Positions 32,437 to 40,531 of a stretch of DNA of 64,000 nucleotides are shown here, in pieces; the stretch's first letter is position 1, and each line of letters begins with the position of its first letter. The position numbers and the translations under genes are program-made. Below the pieces are notes generated by a model. It worked only from the letters and a program-made list of their open reading frames with translations, was not told where the DNA came from and ran no database searches. Origin of the DNA: Microbacterium sp. YJN-G (GTDB lineage Bacteria; Actinomycetota; Actinomycetes; Actinomycetales; Microbacteriaceae); contig NZ_CP060402.1 in assembly GCF_015040615.1 (NCBI RefSeq), forward strand, positions 2,790,001-2,854,000, read 5' to 3'.

Positions 32437-33535
32437 AGACCGCGGCGGTCGACTCCCGCACCTGCAGCGTCGGCACGACCTGCACGCGCTCCACGGGCCG
32501 ATCCGCCCCCTCCTCGAGCCGTGCCAGCATGATCTCGACCGCGCGACGGCCGACGTGCTGCTTGGGCGGTCGCAGCGCGGTCACGGGCGGCGACCCGTTC
32601 TCGGCGACCTCGTCGTCGTAGGCGATGATCGACAGGTCCCCGGGCACCGACCAGCCGTTGTCGAGGGCGTGCTGCTGCACCAGCAGCGCCTGCGGATCGG
32701 AGTGGATCAGCATGCCGGTGGTGCCGGTCTTGCGCACCCGGTCGAGCAGCGATGCGGCGAAGGTCTCGCGGTCAGGCCCTTCCATGTAGTCCAGCGAGGC
32801 GTTCAGGTCGACGGTGGCCTCGAGGCCCAGCTCGCCGATGGCCCGCTCCCAGCCCTGCCGCAGCTGCCCCGAGGTCGGCGACTGCGACGAGGTGAGGATG
32901 CCGACGCGGCGGTGCCCCAGTGAGGCCAGGTGGCTTGCGGCGAGCGCGCCGCCGAAGACGTGGTCGGTCGTGACCCACTCGACGGTGGACAGTGCCAGCG
33001 CCGAGGGGGCGCGGCGCTCGGCGAGCACCACGGGGATCTGCAGCCCCTCGAGCCAGTTCAGCAGCGCATGGCCGTCGGGTCCCTGGTTCTCGGGCGCCGC
33101 GATCAGGCCGTGGAAGCTGCCGGATTCGACGAGCGAGTTCATCTGGCGGCGCTGGTCGTCGGCTTCGTAGCTCGCCCCGCGCAGCACCAGCTGCACGCCC
33201 AGCTCCGTGGCGGCGGCGCGGGCACCGATCACGACCTGCGGCCAGTAGTAGCTCAGCGAGGGCACGACCATGCCGACGCGATAGCGCGGCGCCCCGCCGG
33301 TGGCGCGAGGGGTGACCGTCGTGTCGAGCCGGCTGCGCAGCGTCGCCCCGCCGTGCACGCGGGTCACGAGTCCGCGCTCGGCGAGCTCGCCGATGTCGCG
33401 GCGGATGGTCAGCTCCGACACCTCGAACTCGCGTGCCAGATCGGCCACGCGCACCGCCCCGGACTGCCGCAGCTCGTCCATGATCCGCTCGCGCCTGGCG
33501 ATCCCGAACACGGGTTTCGCATCACCGTCGGTCAT
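32435..33535 (-). CDS. Hybrid regulator: DeoR-type DNA-binding domain with LacI-type sensor
   Basis: A 366-residue regulator. Residues about 10-65 are a DeoR winged helix (RRERIMDELRQSGAVRVADL, FEVSELTIRRDIGEL, GLVTRVHGGA). Residues about 85-360 are a LacI/GalR periplasmic-binding-like sensor (YRVGMVVPSLSYYWPQVVIG, VTTDHVFGGALAASHLASLG, SIIAYDDEVAENGSPPVTAL). Swapping the usual sugar-phosphate sensor of DeoR for a LacI core is a known arrangement but less common. It follows the heparinase-family gene by 13 bases. The GTTCGAA-type sites at 35464-35515 may be its operators. Confidence 0.9.
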   Translation of the reverse strand: MTDGDAKPVFGIARRERIMDELRQSGAVRVADLAREFEVSELTIRRDIGELAERGLVTRVHGGATLRSRLDTTVTPRATGGAPRYRVGMVVPSLSYYWPQVVIGARAAATELGVQLVLRGASYEADDQRRQMNSLVESGSFHGLIAAPENQGPDGHALLNWLEGLQIPVVLAERRAPSALALSTVEWVTTDHVFGGALAASHLASLGHRRVGILTSSQSPTSGQLRQGWERAIGELGLEATVDLNASLDYMEGPDRETFAASLLDRVRKTGTTGMLIHSDPQALLVQQHALDNGWSVPGDLSIIAYDDEVAENGSPPVTALRPPKQHVGRRAVEIMLARLEEGADRPVERVQVVPTLQVRESTAAV

Positions 33536-33548
33536 CGCGCCCTCATCC

Positions 33549-35411
33549 TCATCTCCCAGTGCTCGCTGTCATCTCCCAGGGGCCGGCTTCAGCCGGCGTG
33601 AACAGCATCCGCGTCACCTGCGCACCCCACGACCGGCGCAGGTGCGGGTCGTCGACCCGCCTGGTCTCGAACGAGACGCCGGCGGGATCGAAGGTCAGGT
33701 GCAGTCCGCGGGACCCGTGACGGCCTGGCACCAGGATGCCGTCGCCGGCACGCTCGGGCACGCCGGCGCACACCACGACGATGCGCGTCTGCGGGTCGCC
33801 CACGGCATCCCCGTCGTCGATCACGCGCACGACACCGCCGGAGGCGGTGACGGTGCGGGTCCAGGCGCCGGCATCCGGGTAGGCGCCGGTGAGGTCGATG
33901 CTCCAGCCGTGATCGATCTCGGTCACCGGCGCCCGCCACTGCGGGCCGGGCAGCTGCGCGAGCCCGCGCGGCATCGGCGCCGAATGCCACTCGCTGCCCA
34001 CGTTCCACAGCTCGTACCGCCGCTCCGAGAACGTCTGCGCGGTGTACTCGGCCCGGCCGAGGTCGGGCAGCAGCGGGATGCCGTCGACGGCGACGGCGAT
34101 CGAGCCGAGGTCGTTGTGGTTGTGGTTCTCGCCGTTGTGGCCGCCCTTGGCGACGACGCTCAGGCCTGCGCTGGAGCGGATGCCGAGGCCGATGGAGGCC
34201 AGGAGCACCGCGGTGTCGCGCACCACGACGTCCCGTGCGGAGTCACCCCACGGGTCGGGGCTCTGCGGCGGCACGGCATCCACGACCCCCGCGCGGATGT
34301 CGGTGAGCTCGGCGAGCATCCGGCCCAGGCCAGCCGCCACACCGCTGTCGAGCCCGCACACCGGCTGCGTGCGCTCCCCCAGTGCGAAGGTCGCCGTGTC
34401 GTCCAGTCCGCACAGCCGCGCTGCGCGGAAGAGCGTGTGCCAGGGGGTGTGGTCGTCGGCGCGCGCCTCGGCATCCGAGAAGCTGGCGAACCATCCGCGC
34501 CCCAGGCGCAGCCGCTCGGGGAACCGGGCGAGCTCGGTCAGGCCCGCCAGTTCGCCCCCGGCCACCGCCTCCGCGACGGCGCCGCCGCTGAGCCCGTCCA
34601 GCAGCGCGAGCGCGTCGAAGGCGCGGGCGGCGCCCTGCCACCAGTAGGCGAAGCCCTCGTCGATGGCTCCGTCGGCCGGAAGCTGGGCGAGGTAGCGGTC
34701 GATCCCGTCCACGCACAGCGCGATCACCTCGTCGCGCTGCTCACCCTCGGTGAAGGCCGCGGCGGCGATGATGAGGTTGTCGTGGATCCAGGGCGCCCAG
34801 TTGTGCACGTCTTCCTCGGTGCCCTCCCAATGCCAGTCGCGCCGTGTCGTGAACGGCTCGAGCACGCGCCGGCGCGTCTCGGCCGCCAGCCGGTCGACGA
34901 GGCCGGGCGAGAGGCGCTCGAGCTGGTCGCGCAGCACGAGCACGGACCAGGCCACCAGCGCCGCGTCCTCCCCCGCGCCGAGGTCGACGAAGGGCCGATC
35001 GGGATCGGGCACGCGCTGGCCGCGGGCGAAGGCGTCGTCGTGCGCCGGCCAGCACCAGGTGGCCTGCTCGGTCTTCTGCCACAGCCCGTCGGCGGCCGCG
35101 AGGATGCGGTCATCGGACGGATCGAGCGCGGCGGCCAGCACGTGCAGGCGGATGCGGCGGTTGCGCTCGAAGTTGCGGGTCTCATAGGCGATCCGGTCGC
35201 CGGTGCGCGCGTAGGCCGCCCACTGCGAGAGCATCGGATACGGCCACGCCTGGCCGGCCAGCCGGCCGGACTCGGTGAGGATCAGGTCGCGGATGCCGCG
35301 GTCCATCCCGTCCCAGAGATCGCGATCGGATGCCGTCGGCACGGCCGGCTGCGCGTCCGCGACCGCGGAGGAATGCCAGAGCTCGCGCACGGCGCCGCGC
35401 CTGATCAGCAT
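33549..35411 (-). CDS. Heparinase II/III family polysaccharide lyase-like protein
   Basis: A 620-residue protein with an N-terminal (alpha/alpha)-barrel, rich in aromatic residues (WHWEGTEEDVHNWAPWIHDN at about 200), and the C-terminal beta-sheet Heparinase II/III domain. The diagnostic motif is GHNGENHNHNDLGSIAVAVD (about 420-440), holding the catalytic-type His and Asn. There is no signal peptide, so it probably acts on imported oligosaccharides in the cytoplasm. The ATG at 35411 follows GGGGGA; the longer frame above it is only the opposite strand of the divergent dehydrogenase gene. Substrate is unknown. Confidence 0.87.
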   Translation of the reverse strand: MLIRRGAVRELWHSSAVADAQPAVPTASDRDLWDGMDRGIRDLILTESGRLAGQAWPYPMLSQWAAYARTGDRIAYETRNFERNRRIRLHVLAAALDPSDDRILAAADGLWQKTEQATWCWPAHDDAFARGQRVPDPDRPFVDLGAGEDAALVAWSVLVLRDQLERLSPGLVDRLAAETRRRVLEPFTTRRDWHWEGTEEDVHNWAPWIHDNLIIAAAAFTEGEQRDEVIALCVDGIDRYLAQLPADGAIDEGFAYWWQGAARAFDALALLDGLSGGAVAEAVAGGELAGLTELARFPERLRLGRGWFASFSDAEARADDHTPWHTLFRAARLCGLDDTATFALGERTQPVCGLDSGVAAGLGRMLAELTDIRAGVVDAVPPQSPDPWGDSARDVVVRDTAVLLASIGLGIRSSAGLSVVAKGGHNGENHNHNDLGSIAVAVDGIPLLPDLGRAEYTAQTFSERRYELWNVGSEWHSAPMPRGLAQLPGPQWRAPVTEIDHGWSIDLTGAYPDAGAWTRTVTASGGVVRVIDDGDAVGDPQTRIVVVCAGVPERAGDGILVPGRHGSRGLHLTFDPAGVSFETRRVDDPHLRRSWGAQVTRMLFTPAEAGPWEMTASTGR

Positions 35412-35463
35412 CCGGTATCCCCCGTTGTCTTCGTCCTCAGTCGTCTTCGTCGACACGATCGAG

Positions 35464-35515
35464 AATGTTCGAATGTGAGCGTTGCAGTTCGAACAGGTTG
35501 AAAATGTTCGGGAAT
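35464..35515. promoter_or_regulatory. Cluster of gttcg sites between the heparinase and dehydrogenase genes
   Basis: Three related words occur in 52 bp: AATGTTCGAATGT (35464-35476), the palindrome GTTCGAAC (35487-35494) and AAATGTTCGGGAAT (35502-35515). They sit in the divergent promoter region, suiting DeoR-type regulators that bind repeated half sites. Assignment to the regulator at 32435-33535 is inference. Confidence 0.5.
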
Positions 35516-35580
35516 CAGTCTTCACTGAGATGACCGCGCACGCAAGCGGCGTCCGCACACATCTCGACGGAGAGTTCCAT

Positions 35581-36597
35581 ATGGCATCACCTCGGCCCCG
35601 CGCACTCGCTGTCATGTCGGCCGAGGCCTTCGATCTGCTGTTCGACGACGAGCGGCGGGCGCGCTTCGCCGCGCTCGCGGATGTGCCCGCCCCCATGCTC
35701 GTCACCGACCTGTCGGACCGCGCACTCGACGGGCTGCTCGCCGGCGTCGAGGTGCTGATCACCTCGTGGGGCGCCCCGCGCTTCGACCACGATCTGCTCG
35801 ACCGCCTGCCGCGGCTGCGCGCCGTGTTCCACGCCGCGGGAAGCGTGCGCCATCACGTCTCGGAGGAGTTCTGGGAGCGCGGCATCCGCATCACCACCGC
35901 CGCCGAGGCCAACGCCGTGCCCGTCGCGGAGTTCACGCTCGCGGCGATCCTGTTCGCCGGCAAGCGTGTGCTGCCCAGTGTGCGCACCGCGCCGGCGGAC
36001 GCCGCGAGCTGGGGCGGGCAGCTGCTGCAGCGCTCGCTCGGCAATCTCGACCGCACCGTCGGCGTGGTCGGCTACTCCCGCATCGGGCGCCGCGTCGTCG
36101 ACCTGCTGCGCCCGTTCGACGGACTGCGCGTACTGGTGGCCGACCCCTTCGCCGACGCCGAGGCGGTCGCCGCCGCGGGCGCCGCCCTCGTACCCCTGGA
36201 CGAACTGCTGCCGCAGGTGGACGTGCTGTCGCTGCATGCGCCCGACCTGCCGTCGACGTTCCACATGATCGCCGCCCCGCAGCTGGCCGCACTGCCCGAC
36301 GGCGCGACCGTGATCAACACCGCGCGCGGCGCGATCCTCGATCATGACGCGCTGCTCGCCGAGACCCGCACCGGGCGCCTGGACGCGCTGTTGGACGTCA
36401 CCGATCCGGAACCGCTGCCCGAGGACTCCGAACTGCACCGCCTGCCGAACGTGGCGATCACGCCGCACCTTGCGGGTTCCCTGGGCACCGAGACCCGCCG
36501 CCTGACAGACTCCGCGCTGCGCGAGCTCGAGGCGTACATCGCAGGCGACGAGCCGCTGTTCCCCGTGCACGCGGACGACCTGAGCCTGAGCGCCTGA
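35581..36597 (+). CDS. D-isomer-specific 2-hydroxyacid dehydrogenase
   Basis: A 338-residue NAD-binding dehydrogenase. The nucleotide-binding region is GVVGYSRIGRRVVDLL (about 158-173). Active-site elements follow: the Arg in INTARGAILDHDAL, the Glu in DVTDPEPLPEDSEL and the His in NVAITPHLAGS. It reduces 2-keto acids or oxidises D-2-hydroxyacids; hydroxypyruvate to D-glycerate would fit the glycerate kinase at the end of the cluster, but that is inference. The ATG at 35581 follows GGAGAG. It is the only plus-strand gene in the cluster. Confidence 0.9.
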   Translation: MASPRPRALAVMSAEAFDLLFDDERRARFAALADVPAPMLVTDLSDRALDGLLAGVEVLITSWGAPRFDHDLLDRLPRLRAVFHAAGSVRHHVSEEFWERGIRITTAAEANAVPVAEFTLAAILFAGKRVLPSVRTAPADAASWGGQLLQRSLGNLDRTVGVVGYSRIGRRVVDLLRPFDGLRVLVADPFADAEAVAAAGAALVPLDELLPQVDVLSLHAPDLPSTFHMIAAPQLAALPDGATVINTARGAILDHDALLAETRTGRLDALLDVTDPEPLPEDSELHRLPNVAITPHLAGSLGTETRRLTDSALRELEAYIAGDEPLFPVHADDLSLSA

Positions 36598-36636
36598 CCC
36601 GCCGCCCCATCCCGCGCCGCCCCGCTCCCCGGCGGC

Positions 36637-37308
36637 TCAGCGCGCGGGCGCGTCCTCGAGCCCGAGCACCGGGCGCAGGGCGTGCCGGCTGTTCGCCCAC
36701 GCCACGTACAGCGCGGGGGCGGCCGTGAGGCCGATGCCGACCGCCGGCATGGTCGCGAACACCGCGACCTGCACCGCCAGCACGACCAGCGAGAGCACCT
36801 GCAGCGGCCAGCGCCGCACGGCGAGCACGAACGCCGCGCGCACGGCATCCCGCAGCCGCGCCCGGGGCGCCTCGGCCACCGCCGCCAGCGCGAGCAGCGC
36901 GGTGGCGGCGGTCAGCACGGCGAGCACCAGCAGCAGCGGTACGACGAGAACGGATGCCGCCGTGGCGGCCAGCATCCGCACATCAACCAGCAGCACCACG
37001 ATCGCGGCGACCGCCGCGGTGCCCAGCAGCAGCGACGGGCGGGCGGTGCGGCGCCATGCGCGCACGAAGGCGCGCACCACCTGCGTCTCGCCCTCGTCGT
37101 GGGCGCGGAACGTGCCGAACGCGGCGGCGAGCGCGGGGGCGGCGAGAGGGGCCGCGAGCGCCAGCAGCGGCCATGAGTGCACCGGGTCGGTGGTGATCAG
37201 CAGCACCACCAGCGGCAGGGATGCCGTCAGCACCAGCAGGTTCACCATCAGCCCCAGGTACAGCACTCCCAGGATCGACGCCCAGGTGTCGTGCGTGACG
37301 CGCCTCAT
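36637..37308 (-). CDS. YesL/DUF624 family membrane protein
   Basis: A 223-residue membrane protein with five hydrophobic segments. It starts ILGVLYLGLMVNLLVLTASL and has GTFRAHDEGETQVVRAFVRAWRR in a cytoplasmic loop, as in YesL (DUF624) proteins. These accompany oligosaccharide ABC importers of the rhamnogalacturonan or glucuronide type, with unknown role. It starts three bases after the stop of the second permease, so it belongs to the importer operon. Confidence 0.82.
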   Translation of the reverse strand: MRRVTHDTWASILGVLYLGLMVNLLVLTASLPLVVLLITTDPVHSWPLLALAAPLAAPALAAAFGTFRAHDEGETQVVRAFVRAWRRTARPSLLLGTAAVAAIVVLLVDVRMLAATAASVLVVPLLLVLAVLTAATALLALAAVAEAPRARLRDAVRAAFVLAVRRWPLQVLSLVVLAVQVAVFATMPAVGIGLTAAPALYVAWANSRHALRPVLGLEDAPAR

Positions 37309-37311
37309 CCC

Positions 37312-38232
37312 TCAGCCCTTCATGCCGCTCGTGGCGATGCCCTCGACGAAGTACTTCTGCCCGAGCAGGAACACGATCGCGATCGGCACGACCGAGATGG
37401 TCAGACCGGCGAACAGCAGCGCGTAGTTCGTGTCGAACAGGTTCGACACGAAGCTCTTCAGCCCCAGCTGGATCGTCCACAGCTCGGGGTTGCGCAGGTA
37501 GATCAGCGGTCCGAGGTAGTCGTTCCAGGTGTTGACGAAGGTGAGCATCGCGAGACTGGCGATCGCGGGCACCGACAGCGGCACCATGATCCGCCGCCAG
37601 ATGCCGTACTCGCTCAGCCCGTCGATGCGCGCGGCCTCGCTGAGCTCTTCGGGGATCGTCTCGTAGTACTGCTTCATGAGGAAGACCCCGAACGCGCCGA
37701 ACGCCTGGATGAGGATGATCGCCCACAGCGTGTTCGACACCTTCAGATTCGACAGCAGAATGAACTGCGGGATCATGTACGACTGCCACGGCACCGCGAT
37801 GGTGCCGATATACGCGAGGAAGAGCACGTCGCGGCCGCGGAACCGCATCCGCGAGAATCCGTACGCCGCGAACGATCCGGTGAGCACCTGCAGGAAGGTG
37901 ACCACGACCGCCAGCAGCAGGGTGTTGCGGATCCAGGTGATCATGTCGGCCTTCGACCAGATGTCGAGGTAGTTCTGCCAGACGAAGGTCTCGGGCCACC
38001 ACACCACCGGCACGCTGAACACCTCGGTGGAATTCTTCAGTGAGCTGAGCACCATCCAGGCGAACGGGGCGAGCAGGCCGACGGCGAAGGCGGCGAGCGC
38101 CAGATAGCCGAGCGTGCGGCCGATGCGGCGCCCGGCGCGTGCCCCGGTTCGTGCCCCGGTGCCGACCGGTGCGGGTTCGTCAAGACGTCGCAGGCGCTCT
38201 TCGCCGACGACCATGAGCTGGGTCTGGGTCAT
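37312..38232 (-). CDS. Carbohydrate ABC transporter permease, MalG type
   Basis: A 306-residue permease of the carbohydrate uptake 1 family with six membrane segments. The EAA loop is EELSEAARIDGLSEYGIWRRI (about 200-220; EAARIDG core), and the protein ends in the typical IATSGMKG. Its ATG overlaps the stop of the first permease (ATGA at 38232). An N-terminal cytoplasmic stretch of about 40 residues is Arg/Gly-rich. It forms the membrane channel with the other permease; the ATPase is not encoded nearby, so a shared MsiK-type ATPase is probably used. Confidence 0.92.
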   Translation of the reverse strand: MTQTQLMVVGEERLRRLDEPAPVGTGARTGARAGRRIGRTLGYLALAAFAVGLLAPFAWMVLSSLKNSTEVFSVPVVWWPETFVWQNYLDIWSKADMITWIRNTLLLAVVVTFLQVLTGSFAAYGFSRMRFRGRDVLFLAYIGTIAVPWQSYMIPQFILLSNLKVSNTLWAIILIQAFGAFGVFLMKQYYETIPEELSEAARIDGLSEYGIWRRIMVPLSVPAIASLAMLTFVNTWNDYLGPLIYLRNPELWTIQLGLKSFVSNLFDTNYALLFAGLTISVVPIAIVFLLGQKYFVEGIATSGMKG

Positions 38233-39161
38233 CACACGCTCCGCTTCTTGTTCCACAGGAACTGGCCGATGGTCACCAGGATGCAGATGAAGAACAGCGC
38301 CACCGATGCCGCCGAGGCGTAGCCGAACTGCGACTCCTCGAAGCCCTTGCGGTAGATGAAGTGCGAGAGCACCAGGGTGGCCTGCCCCGGCCCGCCGTCG
38401 GTCATCACGAGGATGAGGTCGAAGATCTTCAGCGAGTTGATCGTGAGCATCACCACGACGAAGAACATCGTGGGCCGCAGGCACGGCAGGGTGACATTGA
38501 CGAACCGCTGCCACACGTTCGCACCGTCCATGCGGGCCGCCTCGTGCAGCTCGCGCGGCACGGTCTGGAGGCCCGCCAGGAAGAGGATCATGTAGTAACC
38601 CATGTCACGCCACGTGCTGACGATGACGACGGCGGGCATCGCCCAGTCCTTCGAGGTCAGCCAGCCGGGCGGGGAGTCGATGCCGATCGCGCGCAGCATG
38701 GCGTTGATCGGACCGTAGTCGGGGCTGAAGAGCAGGTTCCACACCACGGCGATCGCGACGATCGAGGTGATGTAGGGGAAGAACGCGGCGGTGCGGAAGA
38801 ACGCGACACCGCGCAGCTTGTTGTTCAGCAGCAGCGCCAGGCCGAGCGAGACGACGATCGTGAGCGGGATGTGCAGCGCCGCGTAGTAGATGGTGTTCCA
38901 GAACGCGATGCGGAAGCTGCCGTCGCCGAGCAGTCGCTGGAAGTTCGCCAGTCCGACGAAGTCGGCCTTGCCGAAGATGTTCCAGTTCGTGAACGCCATG
39001 TAGAACAGCACGATCACGGGCACGAGCGTGAAGGCGGCGAAACCCAGGAAGTTCGGGAGGATGAACGTCCAGCCGATCAGCGTGTTCCGGCGGCGCAGCG
39101 CCGAGCGGCGACGCCGCGGCGGGATGCGCTCCGCGGCATCCGGCGTGACGGTCGCGGTCAT
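38232..39161 (-). CDS. Carbohydrate ABC transporter permease, MalF type
   Basis: A 309-residue CUT1 permease. After an Arg-rich start (RRRRSALRRRNTLIGWTFIL) come six membrane segments and the EAA loop ELHEAARMDGANVWQRFVN (about 205-223). A PNFLGFAAFTLVPVI segment opens the first helix. It lies 62 bases after the binding-protein gene and is coupled to the MalG-type gene by a four-base overlap. Confidence 0.92.
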   Translation of the reverse strand: MTATVTPDAAERIPPRRRRSALRRRNTLIGWTFILPNFLGFAAFTLVPVIVLFYMAFTNWNIFGKADFVGLANFQRLLGDGSFRIAFWNTIYYAALHIPLTIVVSLGLALLLNNKLRGVAFFRTAAFFPYITSIVAIAVVWNLLFSPDYGPINAMLRAIGIDSPPGWLTSKDWAMPAVVIVSTWRDMGYYMILFLAGLQTVPRELHEAARMDGANVWQRFVNVTLPCLRPTMFFVVVMLTINSLKIFDLILVMTDGGPGQATLVLSHFIYRKGFEESQFGYASAASVALFFICILVTIGQFLWNKKRSV

Positions 39162-39223
39162 GGTGACCTCTCTTCGTACGGGAGGGGGCCGGCTCCGCGG
39201 AGCCGGCCCCCTGGTTCAGACGG

Positions 39224-40504
39224 TCAGCCGACCTCGTTGGCGACGCGTTCCTGCGCCTCGGTGATGGCGTCGTCGACGCCGGTCGAGCCCGACAGGATCG
39301 CGGTGTGCATGTCGCCGAGGATCCCCTGGATCGCGGCGGTGCGGCTCGAGGTCGGGTTCTCGGCCAGCACCTCGTGCGTCGACCAGGCGAACTTCGAGAG
39401 GTCGTCGCCCGGGGCGCCCTCGACGCCGAAGTACACCTCGGCGATCGCGTCGTTCGTCAGCGCCGGCGTGATGCCGATGGCGGCGAGCACCTCGGCGGCC
39501 TCAGCGCTGGCGGCGAAGGCGAGGAACTGCTTGGCCGCGGCGGCCTTGTCGCCGTCGAGCGCGGCGTTCACGCCGAATCCGGTCGGGTCGCCGAAGGTCA
39601 CCGGGGTGCCGTCGGTGCCGGTGGTCGACTCGTCCAGCTGCGGCGCGGGGGCGATGCCCCACTCGAAGTCGTCGGCCTCGCCCGAGGCCTGCTGGGCGAT
39701 CAGGGTCGCGGTGTACCAGGTGCCCATGGGCAGCATGGCGGCCTTCTGCTTGCCGAACTCGCCCTGGTAGGTGAGCTGGTTGGCGCTGGAGGTGTTGAAG
39801 TCCACCTGCGCGCCCTCCTCCTGCAGGGCCAGCACGCGCTCGTAGTACGGCGCCAGGTGCTCGAAGTCTCCGTCGAGCACGCTCACGTCGTTCTGCGCGT
39901 TCGCGAAGCCCTGCACGACCGACTGCCAGCGGTGCATGTACGAGCCCTTGACCTCGCCGTCGCTGAGCTGCGCGGCCGCCTCGTCGAAGTCGTCCCAGGT
40001 CCATGAGCCGTCGGGGTACGCGACGCCCGCGGCGTCGAAGAGGGCCTTGTTGTAGTAGAGCACCCAGGAGTCCTGGCGGTACGGCACGGCGTAGGCGGTG
40101 CCGTCGACCTTGTAAGAGTCTGCGCCGCCGATGCCTTCGGGCAGCTCCACGTCGGAGACGTCGAGCAGCTGGCCGCCCTCCTGGAAGGTGGTGAGGTACT
40201 TGACCTCCTTCTGGGTGATGATGTCGGGGCCCGAGCCCGCGGCGAGGTCGGCGGTGACGAGCGTGTTGTACTCGGCGGCGTCGTACTCCTTGAGCTTGAT
40301 CGTGACGTCGGGGTTCTTCTCGTGGAACGCGTCGGCCAGGGCCTGGAACTCGGGCGTGGTGTCGATGCTCCAGCCCGAGAGGGTGAGGGTGATGGGTCCG
40401 GCGGGCTCGTCGGACGTGCCGGCCGGGCCGCTGCTGCTGCAGCCCGCGAGGGTGAGTGCCGCGACGGCGGCGATGCCGCCTGCGGCGAGGATCTTGCGGT
40501 TCAT
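39224..40504 (-). CDS. Carbohydrate ABC transporter substrate-binding lipoprotein
   Basis: A 426-residue extracellular binding protein of family 1. It has a lipoprotein signal (MNRKILAAGGIAAVAALTL, lipobox LAGC at about 18-21). The mature part shows the usual ITLTLSGWSIDTTPEFQALA, GSGPDIITQKEVKYLTTF and AVPYRQDSWVLYYNKALFDA. Such CUT1 proteins bind di- and oligosaccharides. It starts 27 bases after the DUF2264 gene and precedes the two permeases. The ligand cannot be read from sequence; the neighbouring lyase suggests an oligosaccharide. Confidence 0.92.
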   Translation of the reverse strand: MNRKILAAGGIAAVAALTLAGCSSSGPAGTSDEPAGPITLTLSGWSIDTTPEFQALADAFHEKNPDVTIKLKEYDAAEYNTLVTADLAAGSGPDIITQKEVKYLTTFQEGGQLLDVSDVELPEGIGGADSYKVDGTAYAVPYRQDSWVLYYNKALFDAAGVAYPDGSWTWDDFDEAAAQLSDGEVKGSYMHRWQSVVQGFANAQNDVSVLDGDFEHLAPYYERVLALQEEGAQVDFNTSSANQLTYQGEFGKQKAAMLPMGTWYTATLIAQQASGEADDFEWGIAPAPQLDESTTGTDGTPVTFGDPTGFGVNAALDGDKAAAAKQFLAFAASAEAAEVLAAIGITPALTNDAIAEVYFGVEGAPGDDLSKFAWSTHEVLAENPTSSRTAAIQGILGDMHTAILSGSTGVDDAITEAQERVANEVG

Positions 40505-40531
40505 GCGGTGATGCTCCTTTGCGATGGCGGA

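Noticed and set aside
30011..32923. A 970-codon plus-strand open frame opposite the DUF993 and Gfo/Idh genes
   Set aside because: It crosses three well-supported minus-strand genes and their intergenic regions without recognisable motifs; long antisense frames are expected at this G+C content.
33536..35762. Heparinase-family gene extended upstream to 35762
   Set aside because: The extra 117 residues are Ser/Arg-rich antisense of the divergent dehydrogenase gene; a good ribosome site precedes the ATG at 35411.
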